Assembly (NCBI RefSeq): GCF_021018805.1
Contig: NC_086247.1
Span: forward strand, 3,851,230-3,915,229
DNA length: 64,000 bases
Origin: Prinia subflava
Lineage: Eukaryota > Chordata > Aves > Passeriformes > Cisticolidae
Reading direction: 5' to 3'
Part shown: piece by piece, positions 48,801 through 58,313 of the stretch
How the letters are laid out: each line of letters starts with the position of its first letter
Numbering within the stretch: position 1 is the first letter of the stretch
The notes under the pieces: model-generated
Seen by the model: only the letters and a program-made list of their open reading frames with translations
What the model was told of the DNA's origin: nothing
The model's database searches: none
Made by a program: the position numbers and the translations under genes

Positions 48801-51800
48801 GCAAGTAAAAATCAGGAGTGGTAATGGTGTTAAACATACCTTGCTCACTTCATCAAAATGATCAATGTGACATCCCATGAGGAAAGATGTTGGAGCCATC
48901 ACAAAATCCAGCATTTGCCGGGACAGAATAGGCACAAAAGTGTGCTGCCACTGGAGAGGATGAAGGTACAACATAAAGCACTCAGCAATGAGGGTCAGCA
49001 GAGCCCAGTCAGAAGAGAAGAAAACGATTCTCTGCTCAGTCAAAATACAGGTCATAATCTGGAAAACAAACCCAGAATATTAAATATTTGCAGAGAGGTA
49101 TCTAGAATACACTAGAGATGAAAATATTTCACCTGTTTGTGAGAGTCAACATCAAAATTCTCATTTTTAGTAGCTGCCTTACAGATTGATAAAATGAAAT
49201 AATGTCCATTTCAAGATGCATCAGCTGCACCATTAGGATCTGAAATACTTTTAATTGTAATATGCATGTGGGGGCAAAACCCAAAAAAATAAGGCAGAAC
49301 TGCCAACTCTCATGATTGAGGAGGTTTCTTAGAGAAAGTGGCTCAGATAATACTGATGACCTTAAATAACTTAATTTAACTTCACAGGTGGCCTCAGAGC
49401 AGGGAGTTGGATCAGGAAACCTACAAAAGAACACTCCAGGCAATGTTATTGTATGAGTCTGTGAAGAACTGAAAAAAAATTCTTTGCAAATAGCTTTTTG
49501 TATTTTGTATTTCTACACCATTTACACCTTATTTGTATGAGAGTGCCAATTATCATCAATCCTTCCCACAGGCTCTTTTCTTAAACATGAAAAAATTATT
49601 ATAAATCTTGTAGAAATATATGTAGTGAAAATTGAAAATAAAATCTGTCAACTGGCTTGGGTAGTTACAATTTAAAATATATTCTTAAGAAATTTAGCAC
49701 CTATTTCTAGACGACAGGCAAAGAAATGCAATATGCCTTCATCTAATCTGTTCTGCAAATACCAAAATATCTTAAGAAGAAGTATGGTTTATTGTGCCAC
49801 AGCTCTAATATTCAGAAGTAAGACTATTCTGAATTCCTGGGTTTATAGAGCTTTTTTGAATAAATAAATGTCCTGATTTTTTCCTAAACTACAAATTACT
49901 AGTACTGTCAATCTCTAAAACATTTTAAAGTCTGAGTTAGTTTTACCTGCAGCACCTGCTCTGGCTTGAAACACAGCAATGGAAGATGGAGGTTCAAGTC
50001 AATAATTGGACTGTCCGGATCCTCTCGAGAAGGAATTATTATCTGAAGGGGTTTCATATGAAATACCTGAAATAACAGATGGTCTCTGTTTACTCCTTAA
50101 TGAAAATGTTCCCACAGCACATTTAATTCAGGATTTTAGTACCAACTACAAAATAATAACTTTAACTGAGAGTAAGAAGATAGGTATTTGCATACTGCAC
50201 AGAAGTGAAATAAAAACAGAGGGAAATATTCAAAGACATGTTTATTATTTGGAAAGCTTAATAGGGACTTGTCTCATTCTCAGTAAAAATTTTTTAGAAA
50301 CATCTTTTAACAGAATTAAACTTCCTTTGTTACAAGAATAACAAAATCATCGAATTTATATTTGTACATACAACTGGGAAATTGAAACTACTGATAAAAT
50401 TCATGTAGGAAATTGAAAAAAAATGAACAAAATAAGTGAGCATAGGTTATCACACTAAGAAAGTAAAACAAGCCAAAAGGAACAAGGTCTCAGTGTTTCA
50501 GATATTTCAGCTCCAATCTCTGGGGGTCAGGCCCTGCATGTGCTGCATATTTCAGCACTCACAGCTGCTTTAGCCAACACTCAGATATTTTTCAGCTGTG
50601 CTATTTTTCCTCCATTCCTAACCCCTCATCCCAGGGTCAAGGAAAGCAGCTAAGGAGAAATCCATGGCTGCAGTTCTGCTTCCCTAGAAGCCAGCAGATA
50701 ACAGAGTATGTGCTGAAATCACTGACCCAGCTGACATCTGCCTTGACTTGGGAAGGGTCACAAATTAACAAATACACAGCACTGAATACAAATGTTGATG
50801 TGAGTTTCCCCTCTCAGCTTGGTCTTTCCAGGCAGCAGATAACTCAACATTTCATCCACTACACAGTGTTCTGCTGCTCCCAGACCTGCCCAGGCATCAG
50901 CTCACACCACAGATAGTTGGCATTAGCCAAAGTTTTCCCAGAGGAGTATTGAAAACTAAAGAATATGACTGGTATGCCAGCACTGCAGCCTGAACCCTGT
51001 CACACTTATTTTCTCTACTAATAATGCATAGCCTGATTTTTAAAGCACAGGTATTGACATTAGTTTCACATCACCAAGTAATCTCTGACCTGACACTCAT
51101 GAACGTCAACCAGTTTATTGAAAACAGCATCTTGTATCTTAGAAGACATAATGTTTAAATCATTATGAAATTCAGGAGTAGTAATTACCAAGTGGAGTGG
51201 TCCTGGTGGTGGGCTGGGGATTAAAAACAGCTTTGCTGCAAATTCTTTTATGTGCTCCTCGACATCTAAATCCCTGATAGGTCGTAGCTGCACTAGTAAG
51301 CTGTAATTAAATGATAGGAAATTACTTATCAATAGTAACATGCAAACACAAAAACCTCTTTTTACTGATAATCTAAAAAAAAATTATTAGGAGTAATGAA
51401 GCTATTATTTCAGCTAATTAATTTCTAATTTATTAGATACTTGAGCAGCTTCATTAAATTTTAATGATGCTGCTATGTCAGAAGCAGAATTTTTTCATAC
51501 TCTCATGCATAAAATACTGCTGCATTATATCCATCAGAGGACAGAGCACAGTGGTTTGATGGCCAAAGGAAACCACGTGTGAGGTGAGATGGTGAAATGT
51601 TGGCTACAGCTTGAGGGAGCAACACCCACAGCTGCAACACTGCCCTGGTGTCCCTCCCATCCCAAGCATCAGACCCCAGCTCTGAGATGGAAAACAGCAG
51701 CAGAGGAAAAGAGGGGTTGTAGAAATAGAAAATTTAGGCCTGCAAGGACTCTGCTCTTTGCTGTCATTCCTGCCCATGCAAAGAATAAGAACATCTGTGC

Positions 51801-54800
51801 AAACCTGCCAGATGTTTCTGGTTGAAAATTGTGTTACCCTAACAAAGGTCACATGGTTTATATTATACACCAAATCAATTCTGGAACATTTAAACATACA
51901 CACTATCAAGACTGAAAACTATGAACTCTCACAGCATTTCTGAAATGTGACAATTACCAATTTAGATATTTGTGGTCACAAAGAGCATTTCATTCAATAG
52001 AAGATACACTTGAATAGTTATAGCAAAAAACCCGAAATCTTTACAAAATTAGAAATCTGGGCCTGCAAATGTATATATACAGAAACTAGGAACTGAAGAT
52101 GGTTGTCTTCTCCCTTGGAGTTTTACTTCAGTTTCCTGCAGAAGAACACTTGCTCTTCAGGAAGGAAGCAACTGAATAGGTCAAGAGATACATAAGGATC
52201 CAGAACACCGTATTTGTGTACAGCAATTAGATTCCAGAAAAAAAGCACATTCTGTCATATATTACTGCACTTTTAAATGAAATATTTAAATTCACTATTT
52301 TCCTATTTGAAGAAATCCCTGGGCTGTTACATACATATTCCCAAAAAGTCCATCAGCTCCTCAGGGGTGCAGAGAAAATGGAATTTGAGAATTATCGAAG
52401 AAAACCAGACAGTAGAACCATCAATTTAAACAAATACTCTGTCACACTTAGTGATGCCTCAGATCTGGCCCAACAGAGTAAGCAGACATTTCTTTTTTCT
52501 TTCCTTTGAGACAAAAAGCTCTTATCAAGACATCCAGTAAATGTCACAACAGAAACAACGTGACTGAGAAAGCAGCAGATGTGCAGAGAGGACAGTCAGA
52601 GCTCCCTAATCAGGACATGGTGCCCATTAATGCAGCCTAAGAGGCAGCTGACAGCTCTGCACTGCAAATGCCTGCAGAAATAAATGAAGTAATCTCTGAA
52701 ACACTCAAGTGGAGAGCTAAGGAGTTTATGAACCTTTCATTACAGCTATTAGCTGTCCATAGACAGGTGTTTCAGAAAGCCAGAGCAGCTCAGAATAGGC
52801 CCTTTGTACTGCCTCAGTGCTGGGAGCTATTTGCACACTCCCACCTTTTCTCAAGGCAGCTGAAAGGACGAACACATAGGTTGGAAGATTTACTGTTTGA
52901 ATGGAGCCTATTCATCCATCCAAGACAGGAGTTCATCCAGGAGATTACTGCCAGGAATATTTCACTTTTCATGCAGTATAACAGATTGAGGTAATACTCT
53001 ATGTGCAAAGTGCCAAAACCTCTCAAGTTAAACTGAACCTTTTCAAAAAATGTAGAATAATCCAACAGCCACCGTGCTGTGAAACCATTTAGGTGCACAT
53101 CTGCTTGCTTTGGAGAAAGGCAGACACACTCCACACAAAATGTTCTGGATTTGGAAGCACTGTGTGCTAGCAATATGGAAATTAGTTATAAAATTAATGG
53201 TACAGAATACCAAGACCTTCATTACTATGATGACAGCTTGCAGATTCCCTTCCACTTCAAAGCACCTACATGGACTGATGTTGCCTGTGCACCTCAGCTT
53301 GGTTCAGTTTTCAGTTGTGATTTCTACTCTGTCACTTTAAAAAGTTTAGGAACCTGGATTTTATCTAGGAATACTTATGTAAAAAGAATACTTTTGATGA
53401 TTGTTCTGACTGAAAAACAAGTGCCATCTCACCTATAAGCAATTCTGTGCACATAGGCACTGAAGAAAATAATCTATGCACAGAATTCTGCAGGAAAAGG
53501 AAACCTTTTGCTGCAAAAAACCATCCTGAATGGAAGCAGAACCCCTTTAGATGCTCCTTCAACACCAGATCTTCAGGAGCAACAGCATTCTTGCACTAGG
53601 TAGGCACAATGAAAGGCTACACTCTAGAAATAGGTGGTTTAGGTCCACCAGCAAGTGCTTTCAGAGCTCCTGACTGGAGAATGATTAATCAGTTGAAGCA
53701 TCCTGCAAAACACCTCTGCAGCATACCAGGGATACAAGTGTGCTGTTGAAGGGGTTATTAGTTGTTAAGTATAAGAGGCAGGGCTACCTGAGTACATTCA
53801 AGCAATGAAAACACTTAATTAGATTTTTAACCCATTGGTCACCTGATGAGACACAGTAATTCCCTTTCTGGTTTACAGAAATACGATGTCAGTGCTTTTT
53901 GTTTGGCCAAAAAGTCAGAATATCTCCAGCTGTACAGGGCACTACACTCAAAATATCTCACAGAGGTCTTGGCTGCAATTGTTGATGTTGTATTCACAAT
54001 AGCCACACACTCCACATGGAAACATTCCAGTGGTACAACTAAAATAAGGAAAAGCAGTACCTCTCCATCCCATCCCATCCCATCCCATCCCATCCCATCC
54101 CATCCCATCCCATCCCATCCCATCCCATCCCATCCCATCCCATCCCATCCCATCCCATCCCATCCCATCCCATCCCTTTCCTTTCCTTTCCTTTTCCTTT
54201 CCTTTCCTTTTCCTTTCCTTTCCTTTTCCTTTCCTTTCCTTCCCTTTCCTTCCCTTTCCTTCCCTTTCCTTCCCTCTAGTGTACTCTGGCACAGTGAAAC
54301 ACTTCTTCTAAAAAAAAAAAAAAAAAAAAGACACCAAAACCAGAAGATTTCTGAAATGAGCCATTAACTACTGAAATGAGCATTCATTCAGTAATTTTGA
54401 AAAGAGCCATTAAATACTACCAAAAAAAACCAAAGAAATTTTTAAAAATACAGAATAAAATTTAATGGAAACCTAGTCAGTTGAGTTTCCAGCACCATGG
54501 GAAATGCCAACACCAAATTCAGCTCTGTCACTGGCATTCCCCCAAGTCTCATTCCAGTTACACACACTCCCATCTCACAGATGCAGCAGCAAAAAGGAGA
54601 AGAGCAGCACAGCTGTGTGAAAAATTCCCCTGTTAAAAGACCAGGACAACACCCAGGACTAACATGGAAGGTTATTGTCCTCTTGAACTTCCCTATAATC
54701 ATTCACATATTTACAAATCACTTTAAGCTCAGACTGTAGGGTACTGATCAATCTGACCTGCTCTCAGAAACCAATACAGACTCAAAAGAGAAAAGCCATC

Positions 54801-57800
54801 TGTGGATATTAATGCTTTAAATAGGTGCCAAACCCTACTATATGTGATCAAGGCAGAGGTGTTTAATTATAATGTTTAAATAAAAATAAAGTTTAAAATA
54901 CCCACTCAGAGGCAGAAGCAGACCTAGAGGGTTAACTCAATCTGGTTACTGTCTCCTCTAAACAGATACAAGAACTAGAAACACTTTTACAACATCTGGA
55001 ATTTTCCATGGTTGTCCTGAAGACTTTCCCACTTTTCCCTCAGTGGGATCTTTTAAAATCCATTTCCCAGCTCAGAGATGTCTCACTCCAGAGAAGAAAT
55101 CACTCACTTATGAATACTCTGCACAAACCACTGATGAGTACTGTAGCTGCCAAGCTGAATCCACACTGTTTCCACCCAGGGGAAAGCTGGTGTGAGGTGA
55201 GCCCTCCCACAGGCTGAGCTCACAGTATGAAAGCAGCAGAATCCACTATAAAAGCTGGATGGAAACAGAAGCCACAGCTGGGAGAGTTCCATATGCAGAT
55301 TAGCAGTGACTTGAGATTTGAGACTTACAAAAGGCAGCAGTGAATCAGTTCCTGCAATACCAAGGGCTGATGCAATTCACTAAAATATAAAGGGTTGGGG
55401 GGGGGGAAGGGGAGGTAATCTGGGCAGGAAAGGAGAAAGGAAAACAAACATTTCCTTTTTATTTCACTGAACGTTTATTTTGATTTCACACTGACATGTG
55501 CACATCCTGTTTCCATCATGTTGAAGTCCCTTATCCATGTTAAACCCTTCACTAACACTTTTAAAATGACAGAGCAGAAGGACATGTCCTTAAAAGAGCT
55601 GCCAGGGTGACTAATTTCTGATCTCACAGCCTTTTTGAGTCAATGTCTAAAATACCCAGGAGGAAGGCACTGCTTTGCTCCTCTAGGGCTCTCTTCATGC
55701 AGGGAAAGGCAGTCTGTGCTCCAAGAAGATCCAAATCCACAGCAGAGGGAAGAAGAGGTGCATGGGGTGAGGAAATGAGTGCTCAGGTCTCATTTGGTCT
55801 GGAGCCAGGTTAGGGGATGGGGATGGTACCCAGGGAATGTTCCCCTGCTCATCTGCTCGGGATATGAGCACCAGCAGAACAAAGGGGAAGACTCAAACTC
55901 CAGCCTAAAACTCCAACATCTTTTAACTTATGTACAAGAAGCAAATACCTGCAACTGGATTCAGATTTAACTCTAGAAAGCTTGACTGAAATTTAATGAA
56001 GAAAACCTCTTCTACCTTTGGACAACAGGTCTGCAAGTGAAGACAGACAGTAATGTCCAATGTATACAGACAAGTAACAATATGAGAGGTTTTAATCCAA
56101 AATGGATGCAAATAGATCTTAGTAATTTAACAATAAAGTAACCTCAAAATATGTGAAATTACTTAAAGATAAGATAGACCCGTGTTCATTTACCTTTTAA
56201 ATAATCCACACTGCAGAGTATTTGATTGTTTCTAACCAGTGTATCCTAAGAATTTCTCTCCTAGTTCTGCAATACTCAAGTAACCACTCCACTTCCTCAA
56301 GTGACTTGGATTATTTTCCTAAAGTGTCATTAACTGCTTATCAATACATATATTCATGTTTTTATGACATTTATTTGGTGCATTATAAAAAGCTTTGTGT
56401 GTTTTGAAAGCGATTTTCGTAAGAGGGGCAAAATTACAGTTAAAAAACCCAATAACATCTGTAAAATATCCATTCCCTACACATTAGCAAAAAACCACAA
56501 AGAAAATGAAGACAACATCATAACTAATTGCCTTGGTATTCAGAATTTGCACTTACTGTCTGGGCAACATTGACACAGCATTTCTTCTGTTTCCTCTCCC
56601 ACATAACCTTAACATAAAACTAACCATTGCTTTAGCATCACACAGCTCCCCTGAGCACATCAAGCAAATTCAGGTATTCAAAACCTGCACTCGTTTCCAG
56701 CAGAAACACACAGGGGAGCAAATCTTACCAAGAGAGACAGTCCTTGAGGGCACTGAAATACGGGTATCTGGATATAACACAAACAGCACAGGGTACAAAA
56801 CAGACTGGCACCTTCCCAGTCTGTGCAGCTTCCCAATGGCCCTGCCCATTCGAGGAGGTGGAGCCATCCTGCAAGAAAAGCACACATTAATGTCTTTAGG
56901 CTAATCATCAATTTATGACTGATATTTTCTTGAGAACCTTGGAGATGTGATATCCAATTCCCTCTGTATTTCAAAGGGATTTGAATGTTGACCTCCCTTT
57001 AGGTCTTCAGAAAAATGTCAGCCTACGAGACTTAAAGGACATGAATTAAAAAGAATTTCAGCAAAAAATGTATTTAGAAAGAACATCTTTCATTGTTTGG
57101 AAAGAACAATCTTTACCAAAAAACCATCCAGGGATAAAGTCTGCTCCTAATATCCAAATCTCCTAAATTAAATCCGTATCAATATTTCCTAATGTAATAT
57201 GTTCCAAAGTACTTCATTTAAAATGGCAAAATAAAAGTACGATTTGTCCTGCCCTCCTTCTAACATAAAAACACACCTATTAACTAGTTAGATAAATTAA
57301 ATCTCACATTATTTTCAGTGTGTTTTGCTTTTATATATTTTAATATGTTTTAAGAGAAGAATGAGTGAAATAACATACTTGGATTGACTGGTAGTACTGT
57401 GCAACAACCCCGTATGTTCTGTTACCACAGACGTCAGTGAAGACCAGGAAATGGATGTGCTCCTCTTTTGATTCAGAGGTTACATAAAGTCCTCCTGGAA
57501 TGAAGGCAGAAACCATATTTTTAATTACATATTGAACTATAGCTGTGTGAAAGAAAATTTATGACAAATACTGCACACTGCCACTTCATTTCAAGGGAAA
57601 TGTTTCATTTTAAGGGATTAAAATGTAATATACAGTCCACTTGAACTGAAGTTGTTACAGAGGCTGTAAGCTGCATATTACTAAAGAAGGAAAAATGAAA
57701 TGATTCTGCACTTTCAGTGACAAAATACAATAAATGGGTTTAAATCACATTTTTTCCCAAGGTATTAAAAAAGTCTGCAATAATGACACACGTATTAGAA

Positions 57801-58313
57801 TTTCTCCAATGAAACCTGGAGTAAATATTCACTACTCCAGGTGTATCAAAACACCAAATGAAAAGTGAGAGAGCACTCAGCCATTTTGGGGTGAAAAATA
57901 ATTTTTCACGTGTATGCATGTTTGCTCTTCACTCAAACCAAGACTTACCAAAAAGGGCTAAAAAATAAGGGCTGAACTAGGAGTCAAGAAATATTTACAT
58001 TAAAACATTTCTCACCAAGAAGTGTGAACCCTCACGCACCTGGGAAGCAGAGCTGTGGCAAAGCAATAAGATCAATGTCCTTTGGAACTGTCACATCCTC
58101 TGTGTCAGGTGCTTTCTGCTCCCCATTGAGACTCTTCACATTTTCAATCTTGGGTCTCTCTTTTTTCTTTCGGAAGGACCGGCGTTTGCTTTTATTCAAA
58201 GTATTACCAGCATTAATCACCTGAACATCATCTCTGCTGATAAACGGGGGAACAAATACAGAAAGAACTTCTGGATCAAGGGGAGGAAGACTTTTCAGTT
58301 TTCTTTGAGTGCC
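33666..58313 (-). CDS. DENND3: DENND3, DENN domain-containing protein 3, Rab12 GEF (5' partial; 22 coding exons)
   Basis: Twenty-two minus-strand exons join in frame with consistent phases and GT-AG borders: 58313-58040, 57494-57379, 56868-56729, 51300-51189, 50066-49947, 49058-48840, 48542-48421, 47962-47807, 45985-45889, 44574-44471, 44189-44008, 43300-42779, 41959-41697, 41208-41038, 40613-40484, 39936-39829, 39024-38885, 37705-37545, 36594-36461, 36297-36182, 36061-35924, 33866-33666. They give 1241 codons plus TAG. Domain order is a tripartite DENN module (about 1-450), a linker with ULK1-site serines (521, 539), a helical segment (548-721), a PH/GRAM-like segment (about 745-866) and a WD40 propeller (about 946-1241). 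DENND3 is known to exchange nucleotide on Rab12, acting in endosomal trafficking and autophagy. By comparison with the human phosphosite numbering, about 33 N-terminal residues are missing. Confidence 0.98.
34271..34435 (-). mobile_element. CR1 LINE 3'-end fragment
   Basis: GGGGACTTTAAAGATCTCAT, then CAACCCCCTGCCATGGTCAG and GCGCCATCCAACCTGGCCTG, is the complement of a CR1 tail; the copy is minus-oriented. Confidence 0.8.
34950..35045 (+). mobile_element. CR1 LINE reverse-transcriptase fragment
   Basis: ATTAGTGGTGTCCCCAAGGG, then TCACTACTGGGCTCAGCAGT and a degenerate continuation, resemble the CR1 coding region for the S-G-V-P-Q-G-S-V-L-G-P motif. The plus-strand frame is broken by a shift and stops. 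Confidence 0.65.
35924..36061 (-). CDS. DENND3: DENND3 coding exon (WD40 blade)
   Basis: This 46-codon exon runs from GCTTTAG to TCAG|GTGAGA, phase 0 to 0. It encodes [20 protein letters not shown] and [19 protein letters not shown], with the [13 protein letters not shown] blade pattern. An alternative AG two bases downstream would break the frame. Confidence 0.97.
36182..36297 (-). CDS. DENND3: DENND3 coding exon (WD40 region)
   Basis: The exon runs from ATTGAAG to TGAG|GTATTG. It encodes [20 protein letters not shown] and [18 protein letters not shown]. Confidence 0.96.
36461..36594 (-). CDS. DENND3: DENND3 coding exon (WD40 blade)
   Basis: The exon lies between CCAACAG and TGCT|GTGAGT. 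It encodes [20 protein letters not shown] and [32 protein letters not shown] is a classic WD-repeat strand. Confidence 0.97.
37545..37705 (-). CDS. DENND3: DENND3 coding exon (WD40 blade)
   Basis: The exon runs from GTCCCCAG to CCAG|GTAGAT. It encodes [20 protein letters not shown] and [20 protein letters not shown], with the V-W-I-G-S...I-Y-I-I-N blade pattern and a D-H-R-S-D-V-T-D-I next-blade start. Confidence 0.97.
38070..38770. other. Strand-asymmetric pyrimidine-rich intron segment
   Basis: About 700 bases of the plus strand are dominated by C and T (for example CTCTCTCTTCCCTCTTCCTC), so the DENND3 transcript is purine-rich here. The 170-codon open frame on the plus strand is explained by the lack of purines needed for stop codons; it has no recognisable domain. 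Confidence 0.7.
38885..39024 (-). CDS. DENND3: DENND3 coding exon (WD40 blade)
   Basis: The exon lies between TTTTTAG and ACTG|GTGAGT. It encodes [20 protein letters not shown] and [20 protein letters not shown]; the L-W-C-A-L-x-E-G-x-V-x-V-F-D pattern is a WD-like blade. Confidence 0.97.
39829..39936 (-). CDS. DENND3: DENND3 coding exon (linker to WD40)
   Basis: The exon runs from TATTTTAG to CCAG|GTAAGG. It encodes [20 protein letters not shown] and [16 protein letters not shown], the approach to the first propeller blade. Confidence 0.95.
40160..40282. repeat. A/C low-complexity tract (G/T-rich on the DENND3 sense strand)
   Basis: The tract is built from AACC, AAAC and CCAAAAAAAC blocks and ends in a 12-base A-run and six Gs. 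On the DENND3 strand it has runs of four to six Gs separated by T-runs. It lies in an intron and explains the Phe/Gly-rich and Lys-rich open frames here. Confidence 0.9.
40484..40613 (-). CDS. DENND3: DENND3 coding exon (linker to WD40)
   Basis: The exon lies between CTTTAG and GAAG|GTAAGT. It encodes [39 protein letters not shown] and MKNE, which is well conserved in vertebrate DENND3. Confidence 0.97.
41038..41208 (-). CDS. DENND3: DENND3 coding exon (end of PH-like segment)
   Basis: This 57-codon exon runs from TTTCCAG to CAAG|GTATAA. It encodes [40 protein letters not shown] and [12 protein letters not shown], ending with the long C-terminal helix expected of a PH-like fold. Confidence 0.97.
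41697..41959 (-). CDS. DENND3: DENND3 coding exon (start of PH-like segment)
   Basis: The exon lies between TTTTTAG and AGAG|GTGAGC. It encodes [59 protein letters not shown] and [14 protein letters not shown]. The K-I-x-x-T-x-K-R-L-F-L-L block is a GRAM/PH-like strand pattern, corresponding to the segment reported to bind actin in human DENND3. Confidence 0.97.
42779..43300 (-). CDS. DENND3: DENND3 largest coding exon (helical mid-region)
   Basis: This 522-bp exon runs from TTTCTAG to GTAG|GTGAGT. It encodes [59 protein letters not shown] and [20 protein letters not shown]. The alternating helices ([15 protein letters not shown]...LLNALSDF) resemble a TPR-like helical pair. Confidence 0.97.
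43476..43702. repeat. Tandem duplication, period 123 bp
   Basis: Two copies (43476-43579 and 43599-43702) share TTGCCCCTATTATGAGAATA through CTCATGGAGTTCTTTCTAAA with only a few differences, separated by a T/C-rich spacer of 19 bases. It lies in a DENND3 intron. Confidence 0.95.
44008..44189 (-). CDS. DENND3: DENND3 coding exon (regulatory linker with ULK1-site serines)
   Basis: The exon lies between CCTCAG and GTTG|GTAAGG. It encodes [20 protein letters not shown] and then [13 protein letters not shown] followed by RNSSLRKL. The serine of ISMP (codon 44089-44087) and the second serine of NSSL (codon 44035-44033) are 18 residues apart, as are the reported human ULK1 sites S554 and S572; the first sits in an R-x-x-x-S-x-P 14-3-3-type context. 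Confidence 0.96.
44471..44574 (-). CDS. DENND3: DENND3 coding exon (end of DENN module)
   Basis: The exon runs from TTCACAG to ACAG|GTAGAG. It encodes [20 protein letters not shown] and [14 protein letters not shown], the last DENN helix and the start of the linker. Confidence 0.96.
44575..45888 (-). other. DENND3: DENND3 intron (1.3 kb)
   Basis: AT-rich intron; no repeat family or exon recognised. Confidence 0.8.
45889..45985 (-). CDS. DENND3: DENND3 coding exon (downstream DENN)
   Basis: The exon lies between TCTCCAG and AAAG|GTAAAT. It encodes [20 protein letters not shown] and [13 protein letters not shown]; the N-S-E-E-F-L-K-T-R pattern is the typical end of DENN modules. Confidence 0.97.
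47222..47340 (-). mobile_element. CR1 LINE 3'-end fragment
   Basis: CCATGGAATTATGGAATACC, then CTGAGTAGGAAGGGACCTAC and TTGAGTCCAGCTCCTGGCCA, is the complement of a CR1 tail. It lies in a DENND3 intron. Confidence 0.75.
47807..47962 (-). CDS. DENND3: DENND3 coding exon (downstream DENN)
   Basis: The exon runs from GTGTAG to TCAG|GTAAGT. It encodes [20 protein letters not shown] and [20 protein letters not shown], a helical d-DENN-type segment. Confidence 0.95.
48421..48542 (-). CDS. DENND3: DENND3 coding exon (end of central DENN)
   Basis: The exon lies between TTAAAAG and AAAG|GTGACA. It encodes [15 protein letters not shown] and then an acidic stretch ending [13 protein letters not shown]. 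The L-x-x-I-N-I-D-x-G pattern closes the central DENN lobe. Confidence 0.95.
48840..49058 (-). CDS. DENND3: DENND3 coding exon (core DENN catalytic lobe)
   Basis: This 73-codon exon runs from TTCCAG to CAAG|GTATGT. It encodes the best conserved DENN block: [19 protein letters not shown], then [20 protein letters not shown] and [20 protein letters not shown]. This part of DENN modules contacts the Rab substrate. Confidence 0.98.
49947..50066 (-). CDS. DENND3: DENND3 coding exon (central DENN)
   Basis: The exon lies between ATTTCAG and GCAG|GTAAAA and is 40 codons, phase 0. It encodes [20 protein letters not shown] and then [11 protein letters not shown], the start of the central DENN lobe. 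Confidence 0.97.
51189..51300 (-). CDS. DENND3: DENND3 coding exon (DENN)
   Basis: The exon runs from AATTACAG to CTTG|GTAATT. It encodes [19 protein letters not shown] and SPPPGPLHL, linking the first DENN lobe to the central one; the proline-rich S-P-P-P-G-P segment is typical of this family. Confidence 0.97.
51301..56728 (-). other. DENND3: Large DENND3 intron (5.4 kb) with CATCC satellite
   Basis: This is the largest DENND3 intron in the window. It carries a compound CATCC and CTTTC simple repeat at 54066-54276 and an A-run at about 54310-54329. The long open frames here are repeat artefacts or chance; no exon was recognised. Confidence 0.85.
54066..54276. repeat. (CATCC)22 satellite followed by a pyrimidine-only CTTTC/CTTCC tract
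   Basis: There are 22 perfect CATCC units from 54066 to 54175. About 100 bases of C and T only, built from CTTTC, CTTTTC and CTTCC units, then run to 54276. On the DENND3 sense strand this reads GGATG repeats preceded by a polypurine tract. The repeating open frame (GWDGM on the minus strand, PSHPI on the plus) is an artefact of the 5-base period. Confidence 0.98.
56729..56868 (-). CDS. DENND3: DENND3 coding exon (DENN)
   Basis: The exon runs from CTTGCAG to CTTG|GTAAGA, 140 bp. After a variable segment it encodes [19 protein letters not shown] and SALKDCLS, matching the x-P-x-A-x-C-x-x-S-x-x-P-Y pattern of DENN proteins. Confidence 0.95.
57379..57494 (-). CDS. DENND3: DENND3 coding exon (DENN)
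   Basis: The exon lies between TTCCAG and CCAA|GTATGT. It encodes [20 protein letters not shown] and then [19 protein letters not shown], the typical u-DENN hairpin with the T-D-x-x-G-x-R-x-Y-G pattern. Confidence 0.97.
58040..58313 (-). CDS. DENND3: DENND3 coding exon, upstream DENN region (residues 1-91 of visible part)
   Basis: The exon runs from TATAG|GGCACT to CCAG|GTGCGT, phase 0 to phase 1. It encodes [19 protein letters not shown], a basic cluster [15 protein letters not shown], an acidic segment and [14 protein letters not shown], the strand-forming start of the DENN module. It is the most 5' exon I can recognise; since it begins in phase 0, the upstream exon must end on a codon boundary. 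Confidence 0.96.

Noticed and set aside
53839..54367. Long open frames on both strands with GWDGM or PSHPI repeats
   Set aside because: They are generated by the 5-base CATCC repeat, which contains no stop codons in these frames; not a gene.
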